A stretch of 64,000 bases of DNA from Pirellulaceae bacterium (GTDB lineage Bacteria > Planctomycetota > Planctomycetia > Pirellulales > Pirellulaceae). The stretch's first letter is position 1; every line of letters begins with the position of its first letter. The notes beneath the pieces are model-generated. The model was not told the origin of the DNA and ran no database searches. It worked only from the letters and a program-made list of their open reading frames with translations. Where the stretch lies: NCBI GenBank assembly GCA_029243025.1, contig JAQWSU010000056.1, positions 62,001-126,000 of the forward strand, in the 5' to 3' direction. This document shows, piece after piece, positions 45,420 to 54,859 of the stretch. Both the position numbers and the translations under genes were made by a program.

Positions 45420-47480
45420 ATGAGCAATGAATTCCTACCCGGTCGCAGTTTCCCCCTGGGAGCGACGGTTTATCCCACGGGCGCCAATTTCTCGGTCTAC
45501 TCCAAGAATGCCAACTCACTTGAACTGCTATTCTTCGATCAGGCCGATGATGCGAAACCGTCACGTCGCATCCAGCTTCTCCCTAATCGACATCACCAGA
45601 CATTTCATTATTGGCACGTTTTCGTACCAGGAATTACGGCAGGACAAATCTATGCCTATCGAGTCGATGGACCTTTCGCCCCAGAAGAAGGCCTTCGATT
45701 CGACAACACAAAACTGCTTCTCGACCCCTATGGACGCGGTGTTGCAGTCCCTGACAACTACGATCGATTAGCGGCCACGAGGGCCGAAGAAAACACGGCG
45801 ACCGCCATGAAGAGCGTGGTTACGGATCCGTCTGCCTATGATTGGGAAGGCGACCAACCACTGAACACTCGATTTGCAAAAACAGTGATTTACGAAATGC
45901 ATGTCGCTGCCTTCACCGCCCACCCCAATTCCGGCGTGGCAGCCAATCGACGTGGTACTTATGCCGGATTGATCGAAAAGATCCCCTACCTACAACAATT
46001 AGGAGTAACGGCTGTCGAACTGTTGCCCATCTTTCAATTCGACCCACAGGAAGCCCCGGATGGGCTGGTCAACTACTGGGGTTATAACCCGGTTTCATTT
46101 TTTGCTCCGCATGCGGGCTACAGCAGCTCCAACCATCCTTTACGCGCGATTAACGAGTTTCGCGACATGGTCAAAGCTCTACATCGATCCGGAATCGAAG
46201 TCATCCTGGACGTCGTCTACAACCACACCGCAGAGGGCAATGAATTCGGACCCACCTTTTGTTTCCGAGGTTTTGAAAACGACGCCTACTACATTCTGTC
46301 TCAAACACGTGACACCTACATGAACTATAGCGGCACGGGCAATTCGTTAAATGCGAACCATTCGATCGTGCGACGTCTAATTCTGGACAGCTTGCGTTAC
46401 TGGGTCACCGAGATGCACGTAGACGGTTTCCGTTTCGATCTTGCATCCGTACTTTCTCGAAATATCAAAGGAAAGCCGGTCGCCAACCCGCCAATCTTGT
46501 GGGACATTGAAACCGACCCGATTCTGAGTGGAACGAAATTGATCGCCGAAGCATGGGATGCCGCGGGCCTGTATCAAGTAGGCAGCTTCTTTGGAGACCA
46601 CTGGAAAGAATGGAACGGACAATTCCGCGACGACGTTCGACACTTCGTCAAAAGCGATCCCGGATATTCAGGGAAACTGGCCGCACGATTCCTTGCTAGC
46701 CCCGATATTTATGCTCACCAACCGCGGGAACCCGAGCGAAGCATCAATTTTGTCACCTGCCACGACGGCTTCACCATGCAGGACCTGGTGTCCTACAACG
46801 TGAAGCACAACTTAGCCAACCATGAAAACAATCAAGACGGTCACAATGACAACATCAGCTGGAATTGCGGTGTCGAAGGACCAACTGACGATCCAGAAAT
46901 CATTCGACGACGTCAACGACAAGTAAAAAATCTCTTCACGATTAATTTGCTGGCGTTGGGAGTTCCCATGTTGCTGATGGGAGACGAGGCGGGGCGTACA
47001 AAAAATGGTAACAACAATACCTATTGCCACAACAATGAGTTGAATTGGTTCGATTGGAGCTTGCTGGAAACCAATGCCGATCTTCACCGATTCGTCCGAA
47101 GCCTGATTCAGTTTCGGCTGAGCCTGCCGATGCGACAAGGACCAAGACGATCACTCGCGGAACTCTTACAAAAAACCACCATCCAATGGCACGGAGTGCG
47201 TCTCGGGCAACCCGATTGGGGCGAGGCGTCGCGTACGCTTTCCTTTACTGTCGAAGGTTCTCGCGAGTGGTTTCATTTGATTCTGAATAGCTACTGGGAA
47301 CCCCTTAGTTTCCAATTGCCCTCCCCTCCCAATCGATTTACAAACTGGTCTCGAGTGATCGATACTTTCCTTCCGTCGCCCGATGATTTCTGTGACCCAA
47401 GACAAGCACCCTCCGTTCGAGACGAAGAATATCTCGTCCATCCACGGTCGGTCATTCTCCTGGTCGCGAATCTCGAGTAA
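45420..47480 (+). CDS. glgX: Glycogen debranching enzyme GlgX
   Basis: The 686-residue GH13 isoamylase-type enzyme removes alpha-1,6 branches from phosphorylase-limited glycogen. An N-terminal CBM48 domain (FPLGATVYPTGANFSVYSKN) is followed by the catalytic barrel with VIYEMHVAAFT, VILDVVYNHTAEGNEFG (region I), VDGFRFDLAS (region II, nucleophile Asp), LIAEAWDAAG (region III, acid Glu) and NFVTCHDGFTMQDLVSYN (region IV). All catalytic residues are present. The ATG at 45420 matches the family start MSNEFLPGRSFPLG. It is followed 119 nt later by an unrelated membrane protein gene. Confidence 0.95.
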   Translation: MSNEFLPGRSFPLGATVYPTGANFSVYSKNANSLELLFFDQADDAKPSRRIQLLPNRHHQTFHYWHVFVPGITAGQIYAYRVDGPFAPEEGLRFDNTKLLLDPYGRGVAVPDNYDRLAATRAEENTATAMKSVVTDPSAYDWEGDQPLNTRFAKTVIYEMHVAAFTAHPNSGVAANRRGTYAGLIEKIPYLQQLGVTAVELLPIFQFDPQEAPDGLVNYWGYNPVSFFAPHAGYSSSNHPLRAINEFRDMVKALHRSGIEVILDVVYNHTAEGNEFGPTFCFRGFENDAYYILSQTRDTYMNYSGTGNSLNANHSIVRRLILDSLRYWVTEMHVDGFRFDLASVLSRNIKGKPVANPPILWDIETDPILSGTKLIAEAWDAAGLYQVGSFFGDHWKEWNGQFRDDVRHFVKSDPGYSGKLAARFLASPDIYAHQPREPERSINFVTCHDGFTMQDLVSYNVKHNLANHENNQDGHNDNISWNCGVEGPTDDPEIIRRRQRQVKNLFTINLLALGVPMLLMGDEAGRTKNGNNNTYCHNNELNWFDWSLLETNADLHRFVRSLIQFRLSLPMRQGPRRSLAELLQKTTIQWHGVRLGQPDWGEASRTLSFTVEGSREWFHLILNSYWEPLSFQLPSPPNRFTNWSRVIDTFLPSPDDFCDPRQAPSVRDEEYLVHPRSVILLVANLE

Positions 47481-47599
47481 TCGACTCAGTGCGGCATCTG
47501 TCTCGCGACTGCACGCAACGGGAAGAAGAAGAAAACCTCTGTCCGGTGGCTTTCGATTGCACCTTCTCATTCGTCGCATTTTCAGTACACTCGTCTTGC

Positions 47600-49360
47600 A
47601 TGAATACAAAACTCGCCGATCAAGTAACGTCGATCCCACTACGTATTTGGCCCGCTGTGCTACTCCTTTCGAGCCTCTGGTTCGTGCGGACGTTGCCATC
47701 GATGATGGATGTCGATACGACCGTCTTCATGGCAAGCGTTTTCGTTCCGCTCATCTGCTCCGTTTTGATTCTCGTTTGGTGGGCCGCATTCAGCCGAGCA
47801 ACAGCCAAGGAAAAAGCAGTCGGAATCACAGCAACGGCCCTAATCGCCGCAACGGCGATCGCCATCGCCGATAAGTCCATGCAGGGCTTCGGAGTTCTGA
47901 TGTACGTCGTTCCTGGAGGGATGACAACGGTGACGCTCAGCATGATTCTCGGCCGAAAACTTTCTTCTACAGCCAGAACGACACTGGTCATCCTTGCTGC
48001 TCTGATCGGCTTTGGTACTTGGGACCTGGTTCGCAACGATGGCGTTTGGGGGGATTTTCGATCAAGTCGCAGTTGGCGTTGGACTCCTACGTCAGAAGAT
48101 CTTTTCCTCGCGAGTCTCAAATCGAGGAAGATCTCAACCGATGCCCGTGGGCCTGCACTGGGAACCAGCATTTCGCCATGGCCATCATTTCGAGGAGCTG
48201 AACGTAATGGAGTGCAGCCGGAAGTCAGCTTGGCAGAAAACTGGAAATCGACTCCGCCTCGTGAACGCTGGCGATCGCAATGCGGCCCAGGTTGGTCCTC
48301 CTTCAGCGTAGCGGGCAATCAATTATTCACACAGGAGCAGCGAGGCACCAATGAAGTCGTTGTTTGCTACGATACCGAAACCGGTCGGGAAATATGGGCC
48401 ACGGAATACCCGTCGCGTTTCTGGGAAGCCGTTGCAGGACCGGGGCCACGCGCCACACCAACATTTCATGAAGGTAAAGTTTATGCGTTAGGCGCTGAAG
48501 GGATAGTTCACCGAATGGATGCCATGAACGGCACTGTCGAGTGGCAAACGGATCTTCGCGATATCCGCCCGAAACCACCGACGTGGGGTTTTTCATCATC
48601 TCCGCTGATCTTTGAGGATTTGGTGATTGTCCATGCCGGCGGACCAAGCGGTCAGGGGATTGTCGCATTCGATATTGAATCAGGTCAACAACGTTGGTCG
48701 GCGCCCAGTGGTGACCACAGCTATAGTTCGCCCCAACTCATGTCAGTCGGTGGGAATACTCAACTGCTAATGCTCTGTAATGAAGGTTTGACAGCCTATG
48801 ATCCAACCGACGGAGAAGTAGTCTGGAAACATGAATGGCCTTATGAGGGTTACCGCGTACTCCAGCCTTTAGTAGTGGATAAAAGCAGCGTGCTACTTGG
48901 CACGGGCATGGGAACCGGCACGCGTCGTATCGACTTGATTCAGGACGATGAGGGCAATTTCCAAGCTTCAGAACGTTGGACAACACGAGACATAAAGCCT
49001 GACTACAACGACTTCGTCGCCCATGACGGATATCTTTATGGCTTCGATAAGAACATCTTCGCTTGTGTCGATCTTAAAACGGGCGAACGGCGTTGGAAAA
49101 AGGGAAGATACGGTCACGGCCAAGTGCTCCTATTGCCCAATGCAGAGCAGTTACTCGTATTAAGTGAAAGCGGAGAGCTTGTGCTGCTCAGGACCAATCC
49201 GGAGCAACTGGAAGAACTGAGTCAAATCCAAGTCTTGAACAGCAAAACATGGAACCATCCAGTACTTATTGGAAACCGACTCTACGTTCGTAACGGCGAA
49301 GAGATAGCCTGTTTTGAAATGCCATTACAGTCTTCCGCAAGCCAGAAAATGCAAGAATAG
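47600..49360 (+). CDS. Membrane-anchored PQQ-like beta-propeller protein
   Basis: The 586-residue protein starts with four hydrophobic helices (WPAVLLLSSLWFVRTL, SVFVPLICSVLILVWWAAF, ITATALIAATAIAIA, TTLVILAALIGFGTW). A large PQQ-like propeller follows with repeats VVCYDTETGREIWATEYPS, VHRMDAMNGTVEWQTDLR, IVAFDIESGQQRWSAPSGD and FACVDLKTGERRWKKGRYG. In planctomycetes such proteins are abundant (outer membrane or periplasmic quinoprotein-like) and usually do not have the residues needed to bind PQQ. It is likely a scaffold or sensor in the periplasm. The ATG at 47600 fits the first helix. Function unknown. Confidence 0.85.
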   Translation: MNTKLADQVTSIPLRIWPAVLLLSSLWFVRTLPSMMDVDTTVFMASVFVPLICSVLILVWWAAFSRATAKEKAVGITATALIAATAIAIADKSMQGFGVLMYVVPGGMTTVTLSMILGRKLSSTARTTLVILAALIGFGTWDLVRNDGVWGDFRSSRSWRWTPTSEDLFLASLKSRKISTDARGPALGTSISPWPSFRGAERNGVQPEVSLAENWKSTPPRERWRSQCGPGWSSFSVAGNQLFTQEQRGTNEVVVCYDTETGREIWATEYPSRFWEAVAGPGPRATPTFHEGKVYALGAEGIVHRMDAMNGTVEWQTDLRDIRPKPPTWGFSSSPLIFEDLVIVHAGGPSGQGIVAFDIESGQQRWSAPSGDHSYSSPQLMSVGGNTQLLMLCNEGLTAYDPTDGEVVWKHEWPYEGYRVLQPLVVDKSSVLLGTGMGTGTRRIDLIQDDEGNFQASERWTTRDIKPDYNDFVAHDGYLYGFDKNIFACVDLKTGERRWKKGRYGHGQVLLLPNAEQLLVLSESGELVLLRTNPEQLEELSQIQVLNSKTWNHPVLIGNRLYVRNGEEIACFEMPLQSSASQKMQE

Positions 49361-49371
49361 TTTCAGCCCAT

Positions 49372-50235
49372 TCACGCCAAACTTTCCCCACAATACTTAC
49401 AGAAACGAGCATTGTAATCATGCCCGCTTCCAGAGCAGGAGCGACAGGCCTGCGTCGAAACATTAAGGGTCTGGCCTCGGATCACCTCAACCGAAAAAAT
49501 CGCGACTGGAACAATGATCATGCTGTAACCAATCAGCATCGCCAACGCAGCCATGAATTGCCCCAAAACCGTTTGCGGTGCCATATCTCCGTAGCCGACC
49601 GTCGTTACCGTCACAATGGCCCAATAAACACTGATCGGGATGTTGGTAAACTTATTCCCGGGGTCAGGATTGTCGGGATCCGGATTTTCGACAACGTAAA
49701 TCGCAGTTCCCAAGATTAAGACCATCGTAACGACGACCATCAAGAACACAATAATTTTCACCCGAGTCTCAAGAATCGCGGCGACAAGAACTTTAGTTTC
49801 TGCAACGTAGGGTCCCATCTTAAATACGTGAAACACCCGCAATAGACGTAGTGACCTCAGCACCATCCAATACTCGGGACCGTGCACGAACAGCGCGAAG
49901 TAGCCAGGCACGATCGCCAACAAATCAACAATGCCAAAAAAACTATAAACATATCGCAAGGGTCGGCGGACACACGAAACTCGCAAAATGTATTCAATCG
50001 TAAATAGAAGGGTAATACCCACACTCGCGATATCAAGCTGAGTACCCCATCGATCACGAACGGGCTTGATGCTTTCGAGCAGCACCAGGGCAACACTGAA
50101 CAGAATGGCGACTAGCAAGGCCTCATCGAACAACTTTCCCAACGGTGTGTCTGCCTCAAAAATAATCTCGTGCAGCCACCTGCGCTTGGAACCTGACTCA
50201 GTCGACGCCTGATCCCGTTTCGATTTACCACTCAT
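49372..50235 (-). CDS. Voltage-gated K+ channel-like ion transporter with C-terminal zinc ribbon
   Basis: The 287-residue six-helix channel has S1 (LLVAILFSVALVLLESI), S2-S3, an S4-like positive helix (LRSLRLLRVFHVFKMG), S5, a pore loop with the K+ selectivity filter TVTTVGYGDMAPQTVLGQ, and S6 (ALAMLIGYSMIIVPVAIFSV). The C-terminal 35 residues carry two CxxC pairs, QACRSCSGSG and FCKYCGESL, a zinc-ribbon-like module rarely seen on such channels. ATG at 50235 is preferred, although a weakly supported TTG at 50298 would add 21 residues. It ends 12 nt from the stop of the convergent PQQ-like gene. It should conduct K+ in the cytoplasmic membrane. Confidence 0.9.
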   Translation of the reverse strand: MSGKSKRDQASTESGSKRRWLHEIIFEADTPLGKLFDEALLVAILFSVALVLLESIKPVRDRWGTQLDIASVGITLLFTIEYILRVSCVRRPLRYVYSFFGIVDLLAIVPGYFALFVHGPEYWMVLRSLRLLRVFHVFKMGPYVAETKVLVAAILETRVKIIVFLMVVVTMVLILGTAIYVVENPDPDNPDPGNKFTNIPISVYWAIVTVTTVGYGDMAPQTVLGQFMAALAMLIGYSMIIVPVAIFSVEVIRGQTLNVSTQACRSCSGSGHDYNARFCKYCGESLA

Positions 50236-50298
50236 TCCTTGAACTCGCTTACGAAATCCACAACCGGATGTTTGTGTCAACGTCCTATCCTGGCTCAA

Positions 50299-50623
50299 GC
50301 GGGCAAATCATACCAGAGCAACTCGGTAATTGTACTCGGATGCTCTTTGTTCTTACGGCTCAGAGTCGTTTCCGAGCGAAAACTCAAAAACCGAGAATCG
50401 GACGAGGTGGGAAAGTCTGGAAAGCTATCGGAACCCAACGTCAAACCCAACGTCAAACCCAACGACCCGGTGGCAGCGAAGAGAGAGGTCGGCGATGCGC
50501 AACAAGTGCCCGTCGCGGTGCAGCGTGCCCGCGGCATCCCATCATGGTCGCAAGAACCCTGTTCTGGAGTACGAAACAAAGCTGCAGAGATGTTTGCAAC
50601 CCAAGAGTCCCGCCACCCACGAC
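50299..50623. other. Intergenic region with a 12-nt triple repeat
   Basis: No supported gene. Three copies of CAAACCCAACGT-type sequence occur at about 50431-50463. A plus-strand frame across it contains KPNVKPNVKPND but has no signal peptide, domain or ribosome-binding site and runs into the antisense small membrane protein gene. Confidence 0.4.
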
Positions 50624-50824
50624 TTAAACGCGGTCCAACATCGTCGCAAAGATCCCCAACAGGGCACCGAGTGAAGCACCAACCAAAAAACCAATCGCGG
50701 TGGTATTTTCAACTCGCATGTTGGTATTACCCTTACCAAAAATTGCTAAAAGGCCTCCAACCAACGAACCGATCAGGCCACCGGCACCAGCAATCACAAG
50801 TACTTTGATTAAATTAGCATCCAT
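50624..50824 (-). CDS. Small two-helix membrane protein
   Basis: The 66-residue product has two hydrophobic glycine-rich helices, VLVIAGAGGLIGSLVGGLLA and AIGFLVGASLGALLGIFATM, joined by GKGNTNMRVEN. GxxxG spacing favours tight helix packing. No known family is recognised. The ATG at 50824 is followed directly by the first helix. It lies alone between the channel gene and the divergent membrane protein at 51006. Confidence 0.55.
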   Translation of the reverse strand: MDANLIKVLVIAGAGGLIGSLVGGLLAIFGKGNTNMRVENTTAIGFLVGASLGALLGIFATMLDRV

Positions 50825-51005
50825 GTTTGGAGGATAGCCTGCTTGTCGAATCAGGTAAAGACTCGTAACGAAAACTGTCGTTAGCGTTATTTACCAACAT
50901 ACGGATCACTCAAAATCTCGATCAGCGACCTAGCAGTCCGAGCACACACCTGATCTGCAACCGGCAGTCACTGTGCTATGATTGGATCAAAAGGACGAGT
51001 CGAAA

Positions 51006-52070
51006 ATGATCTTGGAAATACTAGCCATTTTATTGCTGTCAATCCACTTGCTATTAGTGAATATTGCCTCGGCAGCGCCTCTGTTCTGCATTTACCTTGA
51101 GCGGCAAGTTGAAAACCGAGCAGCTTTGTATTTGGGTAGAAGATTGGCGATTGCCTCAATCATCACCTTAATCAGCGGAATCATCGTGGGCTTGCTACTC
51201 GGGTTTCTTTCCTGGGGATTTTCCGACGGCCAATTCGTCAGCATCTTGCCTCGATTCACGTGGAAAATCTCCTGGGGGATCGCAGAAATCTTTTTCTCGT
51301 TAGCCTGCATGGCGATCTACATCCGCATGTGGGATCGGAGTGCGGTCCATCGAAAATCAGTATTCCTTCATCGCAGCCTTGCGATTCTGGCATCGACCAA
51401 TCTTCTGTACCACTTCCCGTCTTTGTTCGGTGCGATGACCTACGTGGCTCGGAACCATGCGCGGTTTGGGGATTCCATCAGCACCGGTGAATTCCGCCGA
51501 ATCGCCTATTCCAATGACGTCTTGCCAATGACCGTCCATTTCTTGTTCGCATCGATCGCCGTAACGGGAGTCTACGTCATGTGCCAGACCCTTGGAAATA
51601 ATGCTGATCAAGCAGGAACCACCCTCTCGGAACGCAACCGGATTCGACAAGGTTCCGCCCGCATCGCGTTAGCCGCGACACTATTTCAAATTATTGTTGG
51701 CACTTGGCTACTCGTCAAAACAGAACCACTACAGCAGAACCGTCTGCTGGGGGACAATTTATTTGCGACGAGTTCACTCGGCACCTCGGTCTTGCTGACG
51801 TTTGTCTTGTGTCACTTTCTCGCGACCGCATCGTTTGGAGAGGATGCACCAGAAAACGTTCGCCGATCAGCGTACGTGATCGTGATCGTGGTAGTCCTGA
51901 TGACCGCGGCCTTGCGTCAGAGTCGCGGCAGCGATCTAGCGCGCATGGGGAGTGATCAGGGAGCAGCGTGCTCAATCGGTTCTTTACCGTCGGAATCCAC
52001 CATCCGCACCACGCTGTCGTGCCCGGCAAAGACGACCGTATCACCTGTACGATTACTGCTCACCGCATAG
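51006..52070 (+). CDS. Polytopic membrane protein of unknown function
   Basis: The 354-residue protein has about eight hydrophobic helices (LEILAILLLSIHLLLVNIAS, IITLISGIIVGLLLGFLSWG, ISWGIAEIFFSLACMAIYIR, ALAATLFQIIVGTWLLVK, TSVLLTFVLCHFLATASFG, YVIVIVVVLMTAAL). Conserved-looking histidines lie in several helices (IHLLLVN, LYHFPSLFG, MTVHFLF, LCHFLA), which could bind heme; this is inference. The ATG at 51006 is chosen over TTG 50982. The last 45 residues after AALRQSRG look unlike the rest, and their codons overlap the 3' end of the convergent WD40 gene by 115 nt. A frame change near 51900 would instead end at 51955, next to that gene. Confidence 0.65.
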   Translation: MILEILAILLLSIHLLLVNIASAAPLFCIYLERQVENRAALYLGRRLAIASIITLISGIIVGLLLGFLSWGFSDGQFVSILPRFTWKISWGIAEIFFSLACMAIYIRMWDRSAVHRKSVFLHRSLAILASTNLLYHFPSLFGAMTYVARNHARFGDSISTGEFRRIAYSNDVLPMTVHFLFASIAVTGVYVMCQTLGNNADQAGTTLSERNRIRQGSARIALAATLFQIIVGTWLLVKTEPLQQNRLLGDNLFATSSLGTSVLLTFVLCHFLATASFGEDAPENVRRSAYVIVIVVVLMTAALRQSRGSDLARMGSDQGAACSIGSLPSESTIRTTLSCPAKTTVSPVRLLLTA

Positions 52071-54838
52071 AGAAAATCCTGAGCCTTTCCGATTCCGTCA
52101 CGGGCTCCTTCGGTGTTACATCGATAGAGAGATTGATCACCACAAGCAGCAAAGAAGCGATTGGTCGATCCTGAAAAGTCTAGCGCCGTCACTTCTTTAC
52201 CAAAGCCTTGGATCGTCTTGATTTGCGATCCGTTATTGAAATCCCAAACCTTGACCACTTTATCGGCTCCGGCTGTCGCCAGCACCCGTCCATCGGCTTG
52301 CCAAGCGACATCGAGAACGTGATGTGTATGCCCCTCAAACGTTTTTGCAAGCTCCCCGGTCTCAACGTCAAATACTTTCATAAATCGGTCAGCTCCGCAG
52401 CTAGCCAAGCGTTGACCATCTGGTGAAAACGCGACACCGAAAACAGTATCGCTGTGGGCATCCACCAATTCCTTGACGATCGCCCCATCCTTGACGCTCA
52501 CAATCTTTAGTTCACCAATACGCGAAGGTTCTCCTCCTCCCACAGCCAGATGGTTACCGTCGGGACTGAAGGCCAAGGCGGTAACACGATCCTGAAAAGG
52601 CGAGTCTCCCTCGGGGGAACCGATGACCTGACTGAGTTCCCAACGTGGCAGCAAACTCCACGCTTGCTTGGCCCCGTTCGCATTGATCGAAAAGAGATTT
52701 GTTGCATCGACAGAGTGGAGTGCCAATGGTGCCACTTCACCCATTTTAATTTGCTGCTGGAGGCTGCCATCATCTGCCTGACAGACGAACAGACTTCCGT
52801 CGGTCGATCCAACGGCAAAATGTGATCCATCGGCCGTCATCACCAAACAGTTGGCTTGCAACTGGAACTCTTGATCGGACTTTTCAGCTGCCTTGAATTC
52901 AGCTTCCTTTGTTTTCACAAACTCTTCCGATCCAGTCACTGCGATTTTCAACGGTTCCAGTGCTTGACCGGCATTCGTCAAAGCTGTTTTCGCTCGTTCC
53001 AAAGATCGCTTTGAAGATTCCAAGCTACGTTGAGCGGTCACAAGTTCATCAGCCGTTTTCTTGGCATTTTTCGTCGCTTCATCGAGTTTCTTTTTAGACT
53101 CTTCCACTGCTTTTGTTGACTTCGCCAGATTCGCAGCCGCTTCCTTGTCATCCTCTTCTGCTTCGGTGGCTTTCGCAGCTTCGACCGCTTTTTGCATTTC
53201 TGTTTGCTGATCGACCGCGGTCTGATGTTCTTTTTCAGCAGCCTTCTTTGCCTCTTCGCCCTTGGTAGCTGCCTCCTGCTTTTTCGTTAACTCTTCATTC
53301 GTTTTCTTGAGAGTCTCTTCAACCTTTTTGAGATTTTCCTCTTCTTGCTTCTTCCGTTTCTCACCCGCCTCCAAATCTTTTTTGCCATTCTCCACATGCC
53401 GCTGTGCGACTTCAAATTCGAATCGATGTCGGCGATGCGTTTCATTCAATCGCAGATTGGTTGTCAAGCTGGCAATTTCGCCGCCGTCACTCAACTTCCA
53501 GACTTTCGTCGCCGAATCGTCACCCCCGGTTACACATTTCGAGCCATCGGGAGAGACGGCCAAACAGCTCACCGGTCCGCCATGGTTTAATTGACGCGTT
53601 TCTTTGAAATTATTGAGATCCCAAAGACGAACAGAGCCATCTCCACTGGCCGATAGCAAGCCGGCTTGGCCGACGGCGGCAATCGCCGTGACGGGTCCCG
53701 TATGGCCTTCAAGTGTCCCGGCCAGCGAGAGCTGCTTGGAATCCGGTTCCCATTGCCAAATCTGTATCGCAGGATCCTCTCCAGCAATCACAATTCGATT
53801 GCCGAGCCAAACAATTGCCTTGGCGGGGCCGTTCAATTCAACTTGCCCTAATTCGGCCTGACCATCGAGAGCCGAGATCTTCAACACTTTGCCCTCTGCT
53901 GCCGTCGCCAAATGCTGGCTGTCCGGACTGATGGCAACTGCCTGCACCGCAGTGGAGTGCGGCATCCAATCTGCGATTCGTTCATCACCTCGCCAGGCCA
54001 CCAACTTTCCACTTGTGTCAGCAACCACGGTCAGCATGCCATCCTGACTCACTGCGACCAGTGAGGGAGCTTGCTCAACTAACTGTTGTTCGGAAACCAA
54101 AGAAGGCACTCGCTGCCAGATTTTGACCGTCCGAAATCCCCCCGATGCAATTTGGGACCCATCCGGATTGAAGGCAAGCGATTGGACCATATCAAGATGA
54201 GCCACGCCAGGTTTCGCCGTCGGTTGCGTTTGCACCAACTCGTCATCCGACAAGCGACCTAGCTCTGCTTGGCCTCGATAGAGAAAGACTTGGTTGGCAC
54301 GTCCGGCGGCCACAAATTGACCATTCGCCGACATTGCCACCGAATACACGGGATTCACTCCGGGTGGCAACGGTTGCCATTGAATCGATTCCGCCACCGC
54401 ATCGGCATCCGCCTTGGCACCTTGATCAATCCAGAGCTTGAGCAAGCCGAGCTCTGCGGATGAAAAGTTATCCGCATCCGCATCGTTATCCTCGGGCGGC
54501 ATGATCGGCTCCGACAAATGTGCCGCCACAGCAAGCATCAAGCTCTCTTTACTGTCGCCGGGAATCACCGCCGGTCCTTCCGCACCCCCTTTGAGTATCG
54601 AAGCAGGTGTTTCGAGTACCAAATCACTTTCCGCATCGGTCTGATTGTGACAGGCCAAACATTTCTGACGCAGCACCGGTAAGATTTCGTTCTGGAACGA
54701 AACCTCGTCGTCGCGTTCAATGTTTGCAATCTCAATCCCTTCAGCGACCGCGTAGGCGTCACCAACAAGGAACAGAAACGGTGTAAGCAGCAACAGTATT
54801 GCATTCCGGCAAGCGGAGTTTTCGCAAGTCATCTTCAT
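51956..54838 (-). CDS. WD40-repeat protein with N-terminal planctomycete-type cytochrome c domain
   Basis: The 960-residue exported protein has a signal peptide, then a c-type heme domain: ILPVLRQKCLACHNQTDAES (CxxCH), GDSKESLMLAVAAHLSEPIM, then MPPEDN, a distal Met ligand. A WD40 propeller follows in two blocks (residues about 150-460, for example GLLSASGDGSVRLWD, and about 690-960, for example LASCGADRFMKVFD and TAGADKVVKVWDFN). Between them lies a highly charged coiled coil (residues about 475-650, KKQEEENLKKVEETLKK). It is the last gene of a minus-strand cluster, 21 nt after the PPC-domain gene. It is probably a periplasmic scaffold for an electron-transfer or oxidative complex with the DUF1549/1553 protein. 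Confidence 0.9.
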   Translation of the reverse strand: MKMTCENSACRNAILLLLTPFLFLVGDAYAVAEGIEIANIERDDEVSFQNEILPVLRQKCLACHNQTDAESDLVLETPASILKGGAEGPAVIPGDSKESLMLAVAAHLSEPIMPPEDNDADADNFSSAELGLLKLWIDQGAKADADAVAESIQWQPLPPGVNPVYSVAMSANGQFVAAGRANQVFLYRGQAELGRLSDDELVQTQPTAKPGVAHLDMVQSLAFNPDGSQIASGGFRTVKIWQRVPSLVSEQQLVEQAPSLVAVSQDGMLTVVADTSGKLVAWRGDERIADWMPHSTAVQAVAISPDSQHLATAAEGKVLKISALDGQAELGQVELNGPAKAIVWLGNRIVIAGEDPAIQIWQWEPDSKQLSLAGTLEGHTGPVTAIAAVGQAGLLSASGDGSVRLWDLNNFKETRQLNHGGPVSCLAVSPDGSKCVTGGDDSATKVWKLSDGGEIASLTTNLRLNETHRRHRFEFEVAQRHVENGKKDLEAGEKRKKQEEENLKKVEETLKKTNEELTKKQEAATKGEEAKKAAEKEHQTAVDQQTEMQKAVEAAKATEAEEDDKEAAANLAKSTKAVEESKKKLDEATKNAKKTADELVTAQRSLESSKRSLERAKTALTNAGQALEPLKIAVTGSEEFVKTKEAEFKAAEKSDQEFQLQANCLVMTADGSHFAVGSTDGSLFVCQADDGSLQQQIKMGEVAPLALHSVDATNLFSINANGAKQAWSLLPRWELSQVIGSPEGDSPFQDRVTALAFSPDGNHLAVGGGEPSRIGELKIVSVKDGAIVKELVDAHSDTVFGVAFSPDGQRLASCGADRFMKVFDVETGELAKTFEGHTHHVLDVAWQADGRVLATAGADKVVKVWDFNNGSQIKTIQGFGKEVTALDFSGSTNRFFAACGDQSLYRCNTEGARDGIGKAQDFLYAVSSNRTGDTVVFAGHDSVVRMVDSDGKEPIEHAAP

Positions 54839-54859
54839 GGATTGCTTTCCAACAAGTCC

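Noticed and set aside
50239-50808. Plus-strand frame with KPNVKPN repeats
   Set aside because: It begins inside the channel gene and ends inside the antisense small membrane protein; no start signal or domain.
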